A stretch of DNA of 13,399 nt from Chloroflexota bacterium (GCA_016200725.1 JACQEE010000057.1:1-13399), one strand, 5' to 3'. Shown: positions 1 through 6,861, counted from the stretch's first letter. Numbers and translations: made by a program. The notes: generated by a model from the letters alone, not told the origin.

Positions 1-345
1 ACGCGCCTCCCGCGAGCGGTGCCGCGCGCCGTCGCCATGAAGATGTGCCTCACCGGCGAGCCCATCTCCGCGCAGGAGGCGCTGCGCTGGGGCCTCGTCT
101 CCGACGTCGTCCCGCTCCCAGAGTTGATGCCCCTCGCGCACAAGATCGCCGACCGGATCAACGAGAACGCCCCGCTGGCCGTCCGCGCCTGCAAGGAGAT
201 GGTGATGAAGGGCCTTGACCTCAGCCTCGAAGGCTCCCTCTCCCTCGAGAACGACTTCATCTCGCCGCTGGTCAAGACCGACGATTTCAAGGAAGGCCCG
301 CGCGCCTTCGCCGAAAAGCGCAAGCCGAATTTCAAGGGGCGGTAA
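1..345 (+). CDS. Enoyl-CoA hydratase/isomerase family protein, C-terminal part (5' end outside window)
   Basis: The reading frame is open from base 1, so the gene starts upstream and only about 114 C-terminal residues are visible. The family (crotonase fold) hydrates or isomerises acyl-CoA enoyl thioesters in beta-oxidation and related cytoplasmic pathways. The segment begins in the conserved region before the 'LTGEPISAQEALRWGLV' stretch, typical of crotonases where the C-terminal helices start. It then shows 'APLAVRACKEMV' and ends with 'EGPRAFAEKRKPNFKGR', a classic hydratase tail. The catalytic glutamates and oxyanion-hole glycines lie upstream of the window, so the exact reaction (hydratase, isomerase or other crotonase) cannot be decided. 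The stop TAA at 343-345 is followed by a repeat-like spacer. Confidence 0.9.
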   Translation, partial: TRLPRAVPRAVAMKMCLTGEPISAQEALRWGLVSDVVPLPELMPLAHKIADRINENAPLAVRACKEMVMKGLDLSLEGSLSLENDFISPLVKTDDFKEGPRAFAEKRKPNFKGR

Positions 346-400
346 CCTAACCCCTACCCCTTCCCTGGGAGGGAGGGGGCAAGACAAGACCCTACCCTTA
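346..400. repeat. GC-rich repeat-like spacer with imperfect hairpin
   Basis: Directly after the hydratase stop comes a C-run/G-run stretch. A pyrimidine arm (CCCCTTCCCT, near 357-366) is followed by a purine arm (GGGAGGGAGGGG, near 367-379), which can fold into an imperfect stem with at least one G-T pair. 'CCCTACCCTTA' follows at 390-400. It looks like the dispersed palindromic spacers seen elsewhere in this window, and could also slow or end transcription of the hydratase gene. There is no T-run, so I do not call it a terminator. Repeat status needs other copies in the genome. Confidence 0.4.
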
Positions 401-409
401 GGCAAGGCA

Positions 410-1243
410 ATGCGCAGACGCGACGTGGCCAGTTACCTCGAGGCGAACCGCGCGAACTGGGATGACCGAGTCGCGGGGCATGTCGCGTCTCGCGACTACG
501 ATGTCGACGGACTCGCGGCAGACCCTAAGCGGATCAGACCGGTCGTCACATTTGCACATCGAGAAGTCGGCAAGGTAGCGGGCAAGAGCCTGCTGCACCT
601 GCAATGCCATATCGGCACTGACACAATCTCGTGGGCTAGGCTTGGCGCAAAGGTGACAGGTCTCGACTTCTCGCAGAAGTCGATCGAAGCAGCGAAGCAA
701 CTCGCCAAGACCAGCGGCGTTAACGTCCGCTTCGTCCTGAGCGACGTTTACGATGCTCCCAGCGTACTTCGCAAGAAGTTCGATGTTGTCTACACCGGCG
801 TCGGAGCGCTTTGCTGGCTACCCGACGTGAAACGCTGGGCGAAGGTTGTGGCCGCTTGCCTCAGACCCGGCGGTCTGTTCTTCGTGCATGACATCCATCC
901 TGTGGTGTTGGCTCTGGATTATGAGTGGGATACTGCTAACCCTGCATTCCAAAATCCCTACTTCGAGACCGCTACTCCTAGGGCGGTGGATTCCGCTGTC
1001 AGCTACGCAGGCACGGCGCGGCTCCATCACTCTCGCCACTACGAATGGAACCATGGTTTGGGCGAAACGATCAATGCTCTTATCGAGGCCGGACTCCAGG
1101 TCGCTTCAGTGGGCGAATACCCTCCGAAATCTCCGGGAGTCGCCGGCCTGACCTGGTCGAGCAACCCGGCCGCTGATGGGGTTCTGTCGCGGAATCCCGA
1201 ACGTGTGCCGTTGATGTTCTCGATCAAGGCGCTGAAGATATAG
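410..1243 (+). CDS. Class I SAM-dependent methyltransferase
   Basis: This 277-residue protein has a Rossmann-type methyltransferase fold. The family transfers a methyl group from S-adenosylmethionine; the substrate here is unknown. The N-terminus 'YLEANRANWDDRV' (residues 9-21) matches a common bacterial subfamily. Motif I is the variant 'LLHLQCHIGTDT' (61-72) instead of the usual DxGxGxG. The acidic residue that would bind the SAM ribose is D86 in 'VTGLDFS'. 'FDVVYTGVGALCWLPD' follows at 124-139, and the post-core 'LRPGG' at 151-155. ATG 410 is chosen because it leaves a normal family N-terminus. The frame is open upstream to 215, but that overlaps the hydratase gene and the repeat spacer. 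Shine-Dalgarno support is weak (AGG at 400-402). Two hand-counted 60-base lines gave about 58% (541-600) and 47% (901-960) GC, below the neighbouring genes, so recent acquisition is possible. Confidence 0.88.
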   Translation: MRRRDVASYLEANRANWDDRVAGHVASRDYDVDGLAADPKRIRPVVTFAHREVGKVAGKSLLHLQCHIGTDTISWARLGAKVTGLDFSQKSIEAAKQLAKTSGVNVRFVLSDVYDAPSVLRKKFDVVYTGVGALCWLPDVKRWAKVVAACLRPGGLFFVHDIHPVVLALDYEWDTANPAFQNPYFETATPRAVDSAVSYAGTARLHHSRHYEWNHGLGETINALIEAGLQVASVGEYPPKSPGVAGLTWSSNPAADGVLSRNPERVPLMFSIKALKI

Positions 1244-1302
1244 ATGCTCGACTTGCCGACCTGTCCACCTGAGTAAACGTCCCGTCGAGACGCGAGGTCT
1301 TC

Positions 1303-2718
1303 GTGCCGAATAACGACGCTCGGGACTCCGGCCCTGGCCGCGTGCCACCACGCTCGTATGGCGCGATGCATGTCCAGGCTGACCGCTCCTACCTCACGCG
1401 CACGCTCCGCCTCCCCGCGCAGCAGTTCTTCCACGCCGAGACGATCGGGGCCGTCGTGCTGTTGCTTGCCGCGATCGCCGCCCTGGTCTGGGCGAACTCG
1501 CCGTGGAAGGACAACTACCACGATCTGCTCCATCGCCTAATCACCGTCGACGTGAGTTGGTTCGCCGTCTCGTTGGACATAGAGCACTGGATCAACGACG
1601 GATTGATGGCGATCTTTTTCTTCGTCGTCGGCATGGAGATCAAGCGCGAGATGGTGCACGGCGAACTCTCCGACCGCCGCAAGGCCGCGCTGCCGGTCCT
1701 CGCCGCCCTCGGCGGCATGATCGCCCCGGCGCTGATCTACTTCGCGTTCACGGGCACGGGCGATGGCGCGAAGGGCTGGGGCATTCCCATGGCGACCGAT
1801 ATCGCCTTCGCTCTTGGCGCGCTTGCGCTCGTCGGCCGCGGCCTCCCGAAGGAACTCCGCACGCTGCTGCTGGCGCTCGCCGTCGCCGACGACATCGGCG
1901 CCATCCTCGTTATCGCTGTCTTCTACACCGACGCGATCTCGTGGTCGCATCTCGGCATCGCCGCCGCGCTCATTGGCGGCCTTGTCCTCATGAACCGCAT
2001 CGGCGTCCGCCAGGTCGCCTTCTACATTCTAGTGGGCGCGCTGGCCTGGGTCGCTATGCTGAAGTCCGGCGTGCACGCCACCATCGCCGGCGTAGCGATC
2101 GGCCTGCTCACCCCGGCCGAGCCGTACCTCGAACGCAAGGAGTTCGGCGAGGTCGCTCCCCCCCTTGTCGACGACTACCAGAAAGCGCTCGCCGCGAACG
2201 ACACCGAGGCTGCCGGGGTCATCCTCGGCAGAATTGAGGAACTAGCCGAGGCGACCGAGTCTCCGCTCGAACGCCTCGAACGCCAGGTGCATCCTTGGTC
2301 AAGTTTTCTTATCCTGCCCATCTTCGCTCTTGCGAACGCCGGCATCGAACTTACGGGCGATGCGATCAGCGACGCCGCCTCAAGCCCCGTTACCCAGGGC
2401 GTGCTCTTCGGCCTTCTTGCCGGTAAAGCGATTGGCATCACTCTGTTCTCGTGGCTTTCCGTGCGGCTGGGCATCGCTGCGCTGCCCACCGGCGTCACTT
2501 GGAAGCACGTGTTCGGCGTCGGGATCCTTGGCGGGATCGGCTTCACCGTCGCCATCTTCATCTCCGGCCTCGCCTTCGACAACGAGACCTTCGTCGCTGA
2601 CGCCAAGATCGGCATCTTTGCCGCCTCGCTGATCGCCGGCATCCTCGGCTTCCTCTACCTGCGGCTTGTGACGGGGAGGAGTGCCCAGCGGGACAACTCA
2701 CCGATAGATAATCCGTAA
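1303..2718 (+). CDS. nhaA: Na+/H+ antiporter NhaA
   Basis: This is an inner-membrane antiporter of 471 residues that exchanges Na+ (or Li+) for protons in pH and sodium homeostasis. Family hallmarks are all present: 'EHWINDGLMAIFFFVVGMEIKREM' near 94-117, 'ATDIAFALG' (164-172) in the unwound TM4, and 'ADDIGA' (195-200) with the two ion-binding aspartates D196 and D197. The 'SGVHATIAG' segment is near 255-263, a lysine lies in 'GKAIGI' (about 375, matching the key lysine of TM10), and 'GGIGFTVAIFI' spans 410-420. It is longer than E. coli NhaA (388 residues), partly through a charged cytoplasmic insert at about 275-330. GTG 1303 is chosen because GAGG at 1294-1297 lies 5 bases upstream. ATG 1366 is an alternative without a Shine-Dalgarno. 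No convincing promoter was seen in the 59-base gap after the methyltransferase. Confidence 0.96.
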   Translation: MPNNDARDSGPGRVPPRSYGAMHVQADRSYLTRTLRLPAQQFFHAETIGAVVLLLAAIAALVWANSPWKDNYHDLLHRLITVDVSWFAVSLDIEHWINDGLMAIFFFVVGMEIKREMVHGELSDRRKAALPVLAALGGMIAPALIYFAFTGTGDGAKGWGIPMATDIAFALGALALVGRGLPKELRTLLLALAVADDIGAILVIAVFYTDAISWSHLGIAAALIGGLVLMNRIGVRQVAFYILVGALAWVAMLKSGVHATIAGVAIGLLTPAEPYLERKEFGEVAPPLVDDYQKALAANDTEAAGVILGRIEELAEATESPLERLERQVHPWSSFLILPIFALANAGIELTGDAISDAASSPVTQGVLFGLLAGKAIGITLFSWLSVRLGIAALPTGVTWKHVFGVGILGGIGFTVAIFISGLAFDNETFVADAKIGIFAASLIAGILGFLYLRLVTGRSAQRDNSPIDNP

Positions 2719-2724
2719 AAAGCA

Positions 2725-2754
2725 TTGACCTTTTCGAACGGCCCGTGTTACATT
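2725..2754 (+). promoter_or_regulatory. Predicted sigma-70-type promoter with extended -10
   Basis: A -35 box TTGACC (2725-2730) is followed, after 18 bases, by TACATT (2749-2754), which is preceded by TG at 2746-2747 (extended -10). It lies just after the nhaA stop and would start transcription near 2760, giving a leader of about 140 bases before the kinase-like gene. Sequence match only. Confidence 0.55.
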
Positions 2755-2776
2755 CTTCCTAGATTTATTTTCCTCC

Positions 2777-2795
2777 ACGGCGGCGCCTCCGCCGT
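2777..2795 (+). promoter_or_regulatory. Hairpin in the 5' leader of the kinase-like gene
   Basis: ACGGCGG (2777-2783) and CCGCCGT (2789-2795) form a 7-bp stem with a CGCCT loop, followed by CCTTTACT. It starts about 17 bases after the predicted transcription start. It could be an attenuator, a terminator for read-through from nhaA, or a stabilising 5' structure. The T-tract is short, so efficient termination is doubtful. Confidence 0.4.
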
Positions 2796-2901
2796 CCTTT
2801 ACTCTCGGTTCCAGGCGCCTTGGTGATTACCCGTTCTCAGGAAATCAGGGGCGTTGTCCCGCGGATACTAGGCTGTGGATTTTGGGATTTGGGGGACTGC
2901 C

Positions 2902-3648
2902 ATGTCTGTTGTCACCATCCGCGGACCATTGGGCAGTGGGGCGAACTCCATCGCGCGGGCGGTCGCCACGCTCATTGGCGCAGAGTACGTCGACCGGCAA
3001 CTCATCGCCGCCGCCGCGGCCGCAATGGCGGATACGGGCGTCACGCTGGAGACGGCAGACGACGCGGGGCAGCCCGACGCCGTTCGTGCCGACGCTGCCA
3101 CCATAAGGGAGCCGATCAAGGATAAATTATCCTTTTCACCCGGCGGAATTTGGGACCGGATCTTCAAGGGCCTGCAAGACTGCTACAACGCGATGTTCGA
3201 TGTCACCGGCCTGACGCTCTCTGCCGGCGAGGCGCAACTGGAGCGCGCCGACTCGATTCATGCCCTAGTGACGGTGGTGCGCGAGATCGCCGAATATCCG
3301 AACGTCGTGATCCGTGGCCGCGCAAGCCCCTTCATCCTCCGAGAACACCCGCGCGCCTTTCACATCTTTGTCACCGCATCGCCGGACGTCCGCATCCGTC
3401 GCGTCGCGGAGTGGCTCGGCTCGGATTGGAAGCGAGCCGCCCACCGCGTGCAGCGTGAGGACGAGGCGCGCCGCGCCTTCATCAAGCGTCACTTCGGCGA
3501 GGACGCCGACGAAACCTCGCACTATGACCTGGCGATTCGCACCGATCGCCTCGATATGCAAACGGCGGCTCGAACCATCGCCGAAAGCCTTTCGATCTGG
3601 GAATCGACGCGTGGCGGGGGCCAGCCGGCTGCCGCGCCCGCAACCTAG
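2902..3648 (+). CDS. Cytidylate kinase-like family protein (P-loop)
   Basis: This 248-residue cytoplasmic protein belongs to the cytidylate-kinase-like (Cytidylate_kin2) group of P-loop proteins. The N-terminus 'VVTIRGPLGSGANSIARAVA' matches the group, with a phosphate-binding loop at residues 8-16 that lacks the canonical Walker A lysine, as is usual in this group. Then come 'GAEYVDRQLI' (26-35), 'VVIRGRASPFIL' (135-146), an arginine-rich lid-like region (about 153-194), 'RAFIKRHFG' (191-199) and the C-terminal 'YDLAIRTDRL' (208-217). All follow the order of the family. The physiological substrate is not established, so a nucleotide kinase role is only presumed. ATG 2902 is preferred because GGGGGA lies 6-7 bases upstream. 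GTG 2875 in the same frame would add nine residues before the conserved first strand. It is followed after 44 bases by the channel gene, probably in the same transcript. Confidence 0.85.
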   Translation: MSVVTIRGPLGSGANSIARAVATLIGAEYVDRQLIAAAAAAMADTGVTLETADDAGQPDAVRADAATIREPIKDKLSFSPGGIWDRIFKGLQDCYNAMFDVTGLTLSAGEAQLERADSIHALVTVVREIAEYPNVVIRGRASPFILREHPRAFHIFVTASPDVRIRRVAEWLGSDWKRAAHRVQREDEARRAFIKRHFGEDADETSHYDLAIRTDRLDMQTAARTIAESLSIWESTRGGGQPAAAPAT

Positions 3649-3692
3649 CCTGCCGGCGCGGGTTTCCCGATGCGGCCTACAGAGGAGGCGTG

Positions 3693-4895
3693 ATGCACCT
3701 GCTTTCCTATGCGCTTGCCACCGTGGCGGCGCAAGCGTCACACAACTGGATCTGGCTGGCCCTTACCGGCGCCGGCTCGGCTATCAGCATCTATGCGACC
3801 TGGCGCTGGTTCCCACCCATATTCCTCGCAGCCTTTCGTAAGGCTGACGAAATCATCCCGGGTGACCTCTCACCGTGGGGCAAACCCTCCGCCCGCCTGG
3901 CCGCCTTCGCCATGACGTGCTGCATCCTCACCGGCGCGGGGATCAGCGTGGCTCACCTGCTTGGCGCCGATACGAGCGGCCCCACCGGCTTTCTCGCGGA
4001 TGCCGGCCTTGCCATCGGTGCTTGGGTTCGAGACCGCTTTTTGAAAATTCTCCTGATCGTCGCCGGCGCGATCGTGCTCATGCGTGTCGTGCGAAAGATC
4101 GTGCCGAACATGGTCGCCGATAGCTTGAAGCGGCGCAGCCGCGCCGACACCCTCGCCAGCGAAATCGCCAAGCGGCAGGACACCCTCGCCCAGGTCATGA
4201 CCGGCGTACTCAAAGCATTGATCATCTTGCTCGCCGCATTCATGGTGCTCAGTGAAGTGGGCGTCAACATCGCTCCACTGCTGGCGGCGGCAGGCATCGC
4301 CGGCATCGCGTTAGGCTTCGGGGCGCAAACGCTCATCAAAGACGTGCTGTCCGGCCTCTTCATTATCATGGAAGACCAGTATCGCGTCGGCGACGTGGTG
4401 GTGCTCGGGGATCACGGAGGCTTGGTGGAGGAAGTCGGCCTCCGCCGCACGGTGCTGCGCGACCTGGAGTTCGTGGTGCATGTCATTCCGAACAGTGAAG
4501 TTCGCGCCGTCCAGAACATGACCAAAGAGAAGTCGAGGGTGAAGATCGACGTGCCCGTTGCTTATCGCACTAATCTCTCGCACGCGATCAAGGTGATCAA
4601 CGGCGTTGGCGAGGCGATGCGGCGCGATCCATCCTGGGGGCCTATCATGACGAGCCCGCTTCAGGTGCTTCGCATCGACGACTTCGCCGACTCGGCCATC
4701 ATGATTCGGGTCCTCGGCGAAACGCTCCCCCTGCGCCAGTGGGACGTGGCAGGCGAGTTCCGGCTGCGCATCAAGGAGACGTTTGACCGCGAGGGCATCG
4801 AAATCCCGTTCCCGCATCAGACGTTGTACTGGGGCGAAGGCCAGGATCCGCTTGAGCGAGTCGAAAAAGGGCGCAAGCAAGCCGCTGCCACATAA
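3693..4895 (+). CDS. Mechanosensitive ion channel family protein (MscS type)
   Basis: This 400-residue inner-membrane channel protein is of the MscS superfamily, whose members open under membrane tension and release solutes during hypo-osmotic shock. Hydrophobic segments are visible at about 19-40, 68-90, 115-133 and 171-190. They are followed by the glycine/alanine-rich pore helix (about 193-226, 'GIALGFGAQTLIKDVLSG'). The beta domain follows from about 228, 'YRVGDVV', with 'VHVIPNSEVRAVQN' at about 262-275 and a mixed C-terminal domain to about 380. Pairing of extra TM helices with an MscS core resembles the larger YnaI/YbdG-like members rather than minimal MscS. The start is set at ATG 3693 because AGGAGG (3683-3688) lies 4 bases before it; GTG 3690 would leave only one base. 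The stop is 36 bases from the convergent rsmI stop, and I see no terminator hairpin in that gap. Confidence 0.93.
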   Translation: MHLLSYALATVAAQASHNWIWLALTGAGSAISIYATWRWFPPIFLAAFRKADEIIPGDLSPWGKPSARLAAFAMTCCILTGAGISVAHLLGADTSGPTGFLADAGLAIGAWVRDRFLKILLIVAGAIVLMRVVRKIVPNMVADSLKRRSRADTLASEIAKRQDTLAQVMTGVLKALIILLAAFMVLSEVGVNIAPLLAAAGIAGIALGFGAQTLIKDVLSGLFIIMEDQYRVGDVVVLGDHGGLVEEVGLRRTVLRDLEFVVHVIPNSEVRAVQNMTKEKSRVKIDVPVAYRTNLSHAIKVINGVGEAMRRDPSWGPIMTSPLQVLRIDDFADSAIMIRVLGETLPLRQWDVAGEFRLRIKETFDREGIEIPFPHQTLYWGEGQDPLERVEKGRKQAAAT

Positions 4896-4931
4896 AGTCC
4901 GGCGATAGGGCACGCCACGCTACCGCGTCTG

Positions 4932-5771
4932 CTAGACCTGCCGATTCATCCCTACCCACAGCCGGTACACCTCGCGGCGCGCGCGTCCTGTCTCGGCGAC
5001 CACCGCGTCGACGGCGTCGCGGCCACTCGAGCCGTCGCGTGTCAGCGACCGCAGGCGTCGGCGCACCTCGTCGTCGCTTGCTTCGGCGACGATCTCGGCC
5101 TGCGGCGTCTCGGTCGCTCCCGCGATCACCAGCGTGATCTCGCCGCGCGGCGACTCGAAGTGCGCGAGCGCCTCGCTGGCCGTGCCGCGGAAGACCTCCT
5201 CGTGCAGCTTCGTCAACTCGCGGCACACCGCGAGGCGTCGCTCGCCCAGCACCTTGGCGATGTCGCCCAGCGATGCGCGCAGCCGGTGCGGCGCCTCGAA
5301 GACCACCAGCGTCCGCCGCTCGCGCGAGACGCTTTCGAGCAATCGGCGCCGCTCGCCAGGTGTGCGAGGGAGGAAGCCGAGAAAGACGAACTGGTCGGGC
5401 GGCAGGCCGCTCACCGCCAGCGCTGCCGTCACCGCCGATGGCCCCGGCACCACCTCGACGCGCGCGCCTTGCTTGAGCGCCGCCGTCACCAGCGCGTAGC
5501 CGGGGTCGCTGATGCCGGGCATCCCCGCGTCGGTGATCAGCGCCACGTCGTGCTCGCGCAACTTCTCGAGCAGCGGCGCCAACTTCGTTCGCGACCCCTG
5601 CTCGTGGTAGGACACCAGCGGTGTGGAGATGCCGTGCCGCGAAAAAAGCACCATCGCGCGACGCGTATCCTCGGCTGCGACTACGGATACTTCGCGCAGC
5701 ACCCGCAGCGAGCGGAAGGTGACGTCTTCGAGATTCCCGATGGGGGTGCCGACGATATAGAGGGTGGGCAT
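4932..5771 (-). CDS. rsmI: 16S rRNA (cytidine(1402)-2'-O)-methyltransferase RsmI
   Basis: This 279-residue enzyme of the SAM-dependent tetrapyrrole-methylase fold 2'-O-methylates C1402 of 16S rRNA in the ribosomal decoding centre. Diagnostic segments are 'LYIVGTPIGNLEDVTFRSL' (4-22), 'AAEDTRR' (33-39), 'ALITDAGMPGISDPG' (77-91), 'VVPGPSAVTAALAVSGLP' (107-124), 'FVFLGFLPR' (about 128-136) and 'VVFEAPHRL' (about 155-163). Length is close to the usual 280-290. The start ATG 5771 gives exactly the family N-terminus. The bases directly upstream on the coding strand are pyrimidine-rich, with no Shine-Dalgarno, which is odd. It is the last gene of the prfA-prmC-rsmI cluster, separated from prmC by 83 bases that hold a 7-bp tandem repeat. 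The C-terminal helical part ('ETGRARREVYRLWVGM') is intact. Confidence 0.96.
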   Translation of the reverse strand: MPTLYIVGTPIGNLEDVTFRSLRVLREVSVVAAEDTRRAMVLFSRHGISTPLVSYHEQGSRTKLAPLLEKLREHDVALITDAGMPGISDPGYALVTAALKQGARVEVVPGPSAVTAALAVSGLPPDQFVFLGFLPRTPGERRRLLESVSRERRTLVVFEAPHRLRASLGDIAKVLGERRLAVCRELTKLHEEVFRGTASEALAHFESPRGEITLVIAGATETPQAEIVAEASDDEVRRRLRSLTRDGSSGRDAVDAVVAETGRARREVYRLWVGMNRQV

Positions 5772-5793
5772 GCGGAAGAAGGTAGGGGAGAAG

Positions 5794-5840
5794 AGGGTTA
5801 AGGGTCAAGGGTCAGGGGTCGAGGGTTAAGGGTAAGGGAG
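5794..5840. repeat. Degenerate 7-bp tandem repeat between prmC and rsmI
   Basis: Five consecutive heptamers are visible at 5794-5828: AGGGTTA, AGGGTCA, AGGGTCA, GGGGTCG, AGGGTTA. They continue as AGGGTA AGGGAG to about 5840. On the coding strand of the neighbouring genes it reads as CCCTNAC-type units. It lies in the only spacer between prmC and rsmI, and would be the untranslated leader of rsmI if the genes are cotranscribed. Function unknown. Confidence 0.75.
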
Positions 5841-5854
5841 AGAGCCAAGAGGAC

Positions 5855-6802
5855 TCAGGAGGCTTCGATGATGACGCCGCGCTCGATGCCTGCCAGGTCG
5901 CGGTAGGTGCGCACCGTCGCGCCGACGAACAGCCCCAGCGGCTCGGCAGCCACGACCTGCGCCTGCCCGATACCCAGTTCGAGCAGCACGGCGACCGGTC
6001 GGGGCTCCCGCGAGGCGACTTCTGACAGCAGCCGTCGGACCGCTTCGAGTCCGGTCGCACCCGGCACCAGCGCGGCCTTCGGCTCGAAGAGGCGTATCTC
6101 GGGTTGCAGCGATGCCCACTCCGACTCGGGCACATACGGCAGGTTTGCTACGACGATGTCTACGCGCTCACGCACTGACGACAGCAAATCTCCTTCGAGC
6201 ATCTCGACCCGGTCGGCGACGCCAGAGCGCGCAGCGTTGTCGCGCGCGAGCGCCAGCGCTTCTCGCGATGCGTCGGTCGCCACGATGCGCGCGCGCGGCA
6301 GGTGCATCGCAAGCGCGATGGCGATCGCGCCGCTGCCCGTGCCCACATCGGCGATGGTGCAGCGGCCCAGCAGGGCAACCTCACTCTCCGTCTCCCTCTC
6401 CGCTAGCGGAGAGGGAGTGGCCGAAGGCCGAGGGTGAGGTAGGTGACCGAAGCGACGCTGCGCCACCGCGATGGTCTCCTCGACGAGCGTCTCCGTCTCC
6501 TGCCGCGGCACGAGCGCGCGACGGTCGGTGAGCAGATCGAGGCCGAAGAACTCGCGATGGCCAGTCACATACGCCAGCGGCTCTCGCGCCACCCGTCGCG
6601 CAATCAGCGCCTCCAGCCGCTCGACCGTCTCGACCGGCAGCGCCTCGCCGAGCCGCGCATACAACTGCGCTCTCGACAGCGCCGCCGCATGCATCACCAG
6701 CACTTCCGCCTCGAGCGCGGCGTCCGGTATACCCGCCGCCTGCAAGCAAGCGCGGGTGCTTGAAAGAAGGTCACGGATGGTGAGCAATGCTGTGTGCGTC
6801 AT
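5855..6802 (-). CDS. prmC: Peptide chain release factor N(5)-glutamine methyltransferase PrmC, with in-frame repeat insertion
   Basis: PrmC (HemK) uses SAM to methylate the glutamine of the GGQ loop in release factors; its substrate gene prfA lies immediately upstream. The 315-residue protein has the N-terminal helical RF-binding domain (about 1-90), 'EPLAYVTGHREFFGLDLLT' and 'LVPRQETETLVEE' (about 74-109). The methyltransferase domain follows with motif I 'DVGTGSGAIAIALA' (about 152-165) and the catalytic loop 'NLPYV' (about 220-224) where most homologues have NPPYV. It is longer than E. coli PrmC (277). Part of the excess is about 20 residues (roughly 122-141, 'PHPRPSATPSPLAE...') encoded by a palindromic repeat in the linker between the domains. 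ATG 6802 is chosen over GTG 6805, directly adjacent; neither has a clear Shine-Dalgarno. Motifs outside the insertion are intact, so the enzyme is probably active. Confidence 0.95.
   Translation of the reverse strand: MTHTALLTIRDLLSSTRACLQAAGIPDAALEAEVLVMHAAALSRAQLYARLGEALPVETVERLEALIARRVAREPLAYVTGHREFFGLDLLTDRRALVPRQETETLVEETIAVAQRRFGHLPHPRPSATPSPLAERETESEVALLGRCTIADVGTGSGAIAIALAMHLPRARIVATDASREALALARDNAARSGVADRVEMLEGDLLSSVRERVDIVVANLPYVPESEWASLQPEIRLFEPKAALVPGATGLEAVRRLLSEVASREPRPVAVLLELGIGQAQVVAAEPLGLFVGATVRTYRDLAGIERGVIIEAS
6379..6440. repeat. Intragenic palindromic repeat element inside prmC
   Basis: A perfect 26-bp palindrome spans 6392-6417 (half-site CTCCCTCTCCGCT, centre at 6404/6405). 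It is followed by a small hairpin GGCC-GAA-GGCC (6419-6429) and then GGGTGAGG (6432-6439), whose GTGAGG complements CCTCAC at 6379-6384, so the whole unit is itself bounded by an inverted repeat. The stop-free frame on the minus strand is used as coding sequence of prmC. The architecture recurs at 13021-13106 in the opposite orientation. Confidence 0.8.
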
Positions 6803-6817
6803 CACTCAACGCCCGCC

Positions 6818-6849
6818 CGTTCGACCCCTCGACAGGCTCAGGGCGAACG
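6818..6849. repeat. Intergenic inverted repeat between prfA and prmC
   Basis: CGTTCG (6818-6823) pairs with CGAACG (6844-6849), and inside it CCCT (6826-6829) pairs with AGGG (6840-6843). This gives a 10-bp stem with a 2-base bulge and a 10-base loop (CGACAGGCTC). The minus-strand core GCCCTGAGC...GTCGA.GGG is shared with 13036-13060. It fills most of the 59-base prfA-prmC spacer, so it would lie in the polycistronic mRNA just ahead of the prmC start. Confidence 0.75.
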
Positions 6850-6861
6850 GACTTGGTGTGC

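Noticed and set aside
1210..1302. Promoter for nhaA (TTGATG or TTGCCG boxes)
   Set aside because: No -10 element of acceptable quality at 16-18 bases from either box.
1503..2237. A 244-codon plus-strand open frame inside nhaA
   Set aside because: Arginine-rich alternate-frame shadow of a clear NhaA gene.
4771..5808. A 345-codon minus-strand open frame overlapping rsmI
   Set aside because: It is frameshifted against rsmI, which has all family motifs; the product is arginine/alanine-rich and non-homologous.
5794..5840. CRISPR array or chromosome-end repeat
   Set aside because: Units are 7 bases without spacers and lie between two housekeeping genes; neither interpretation fits.
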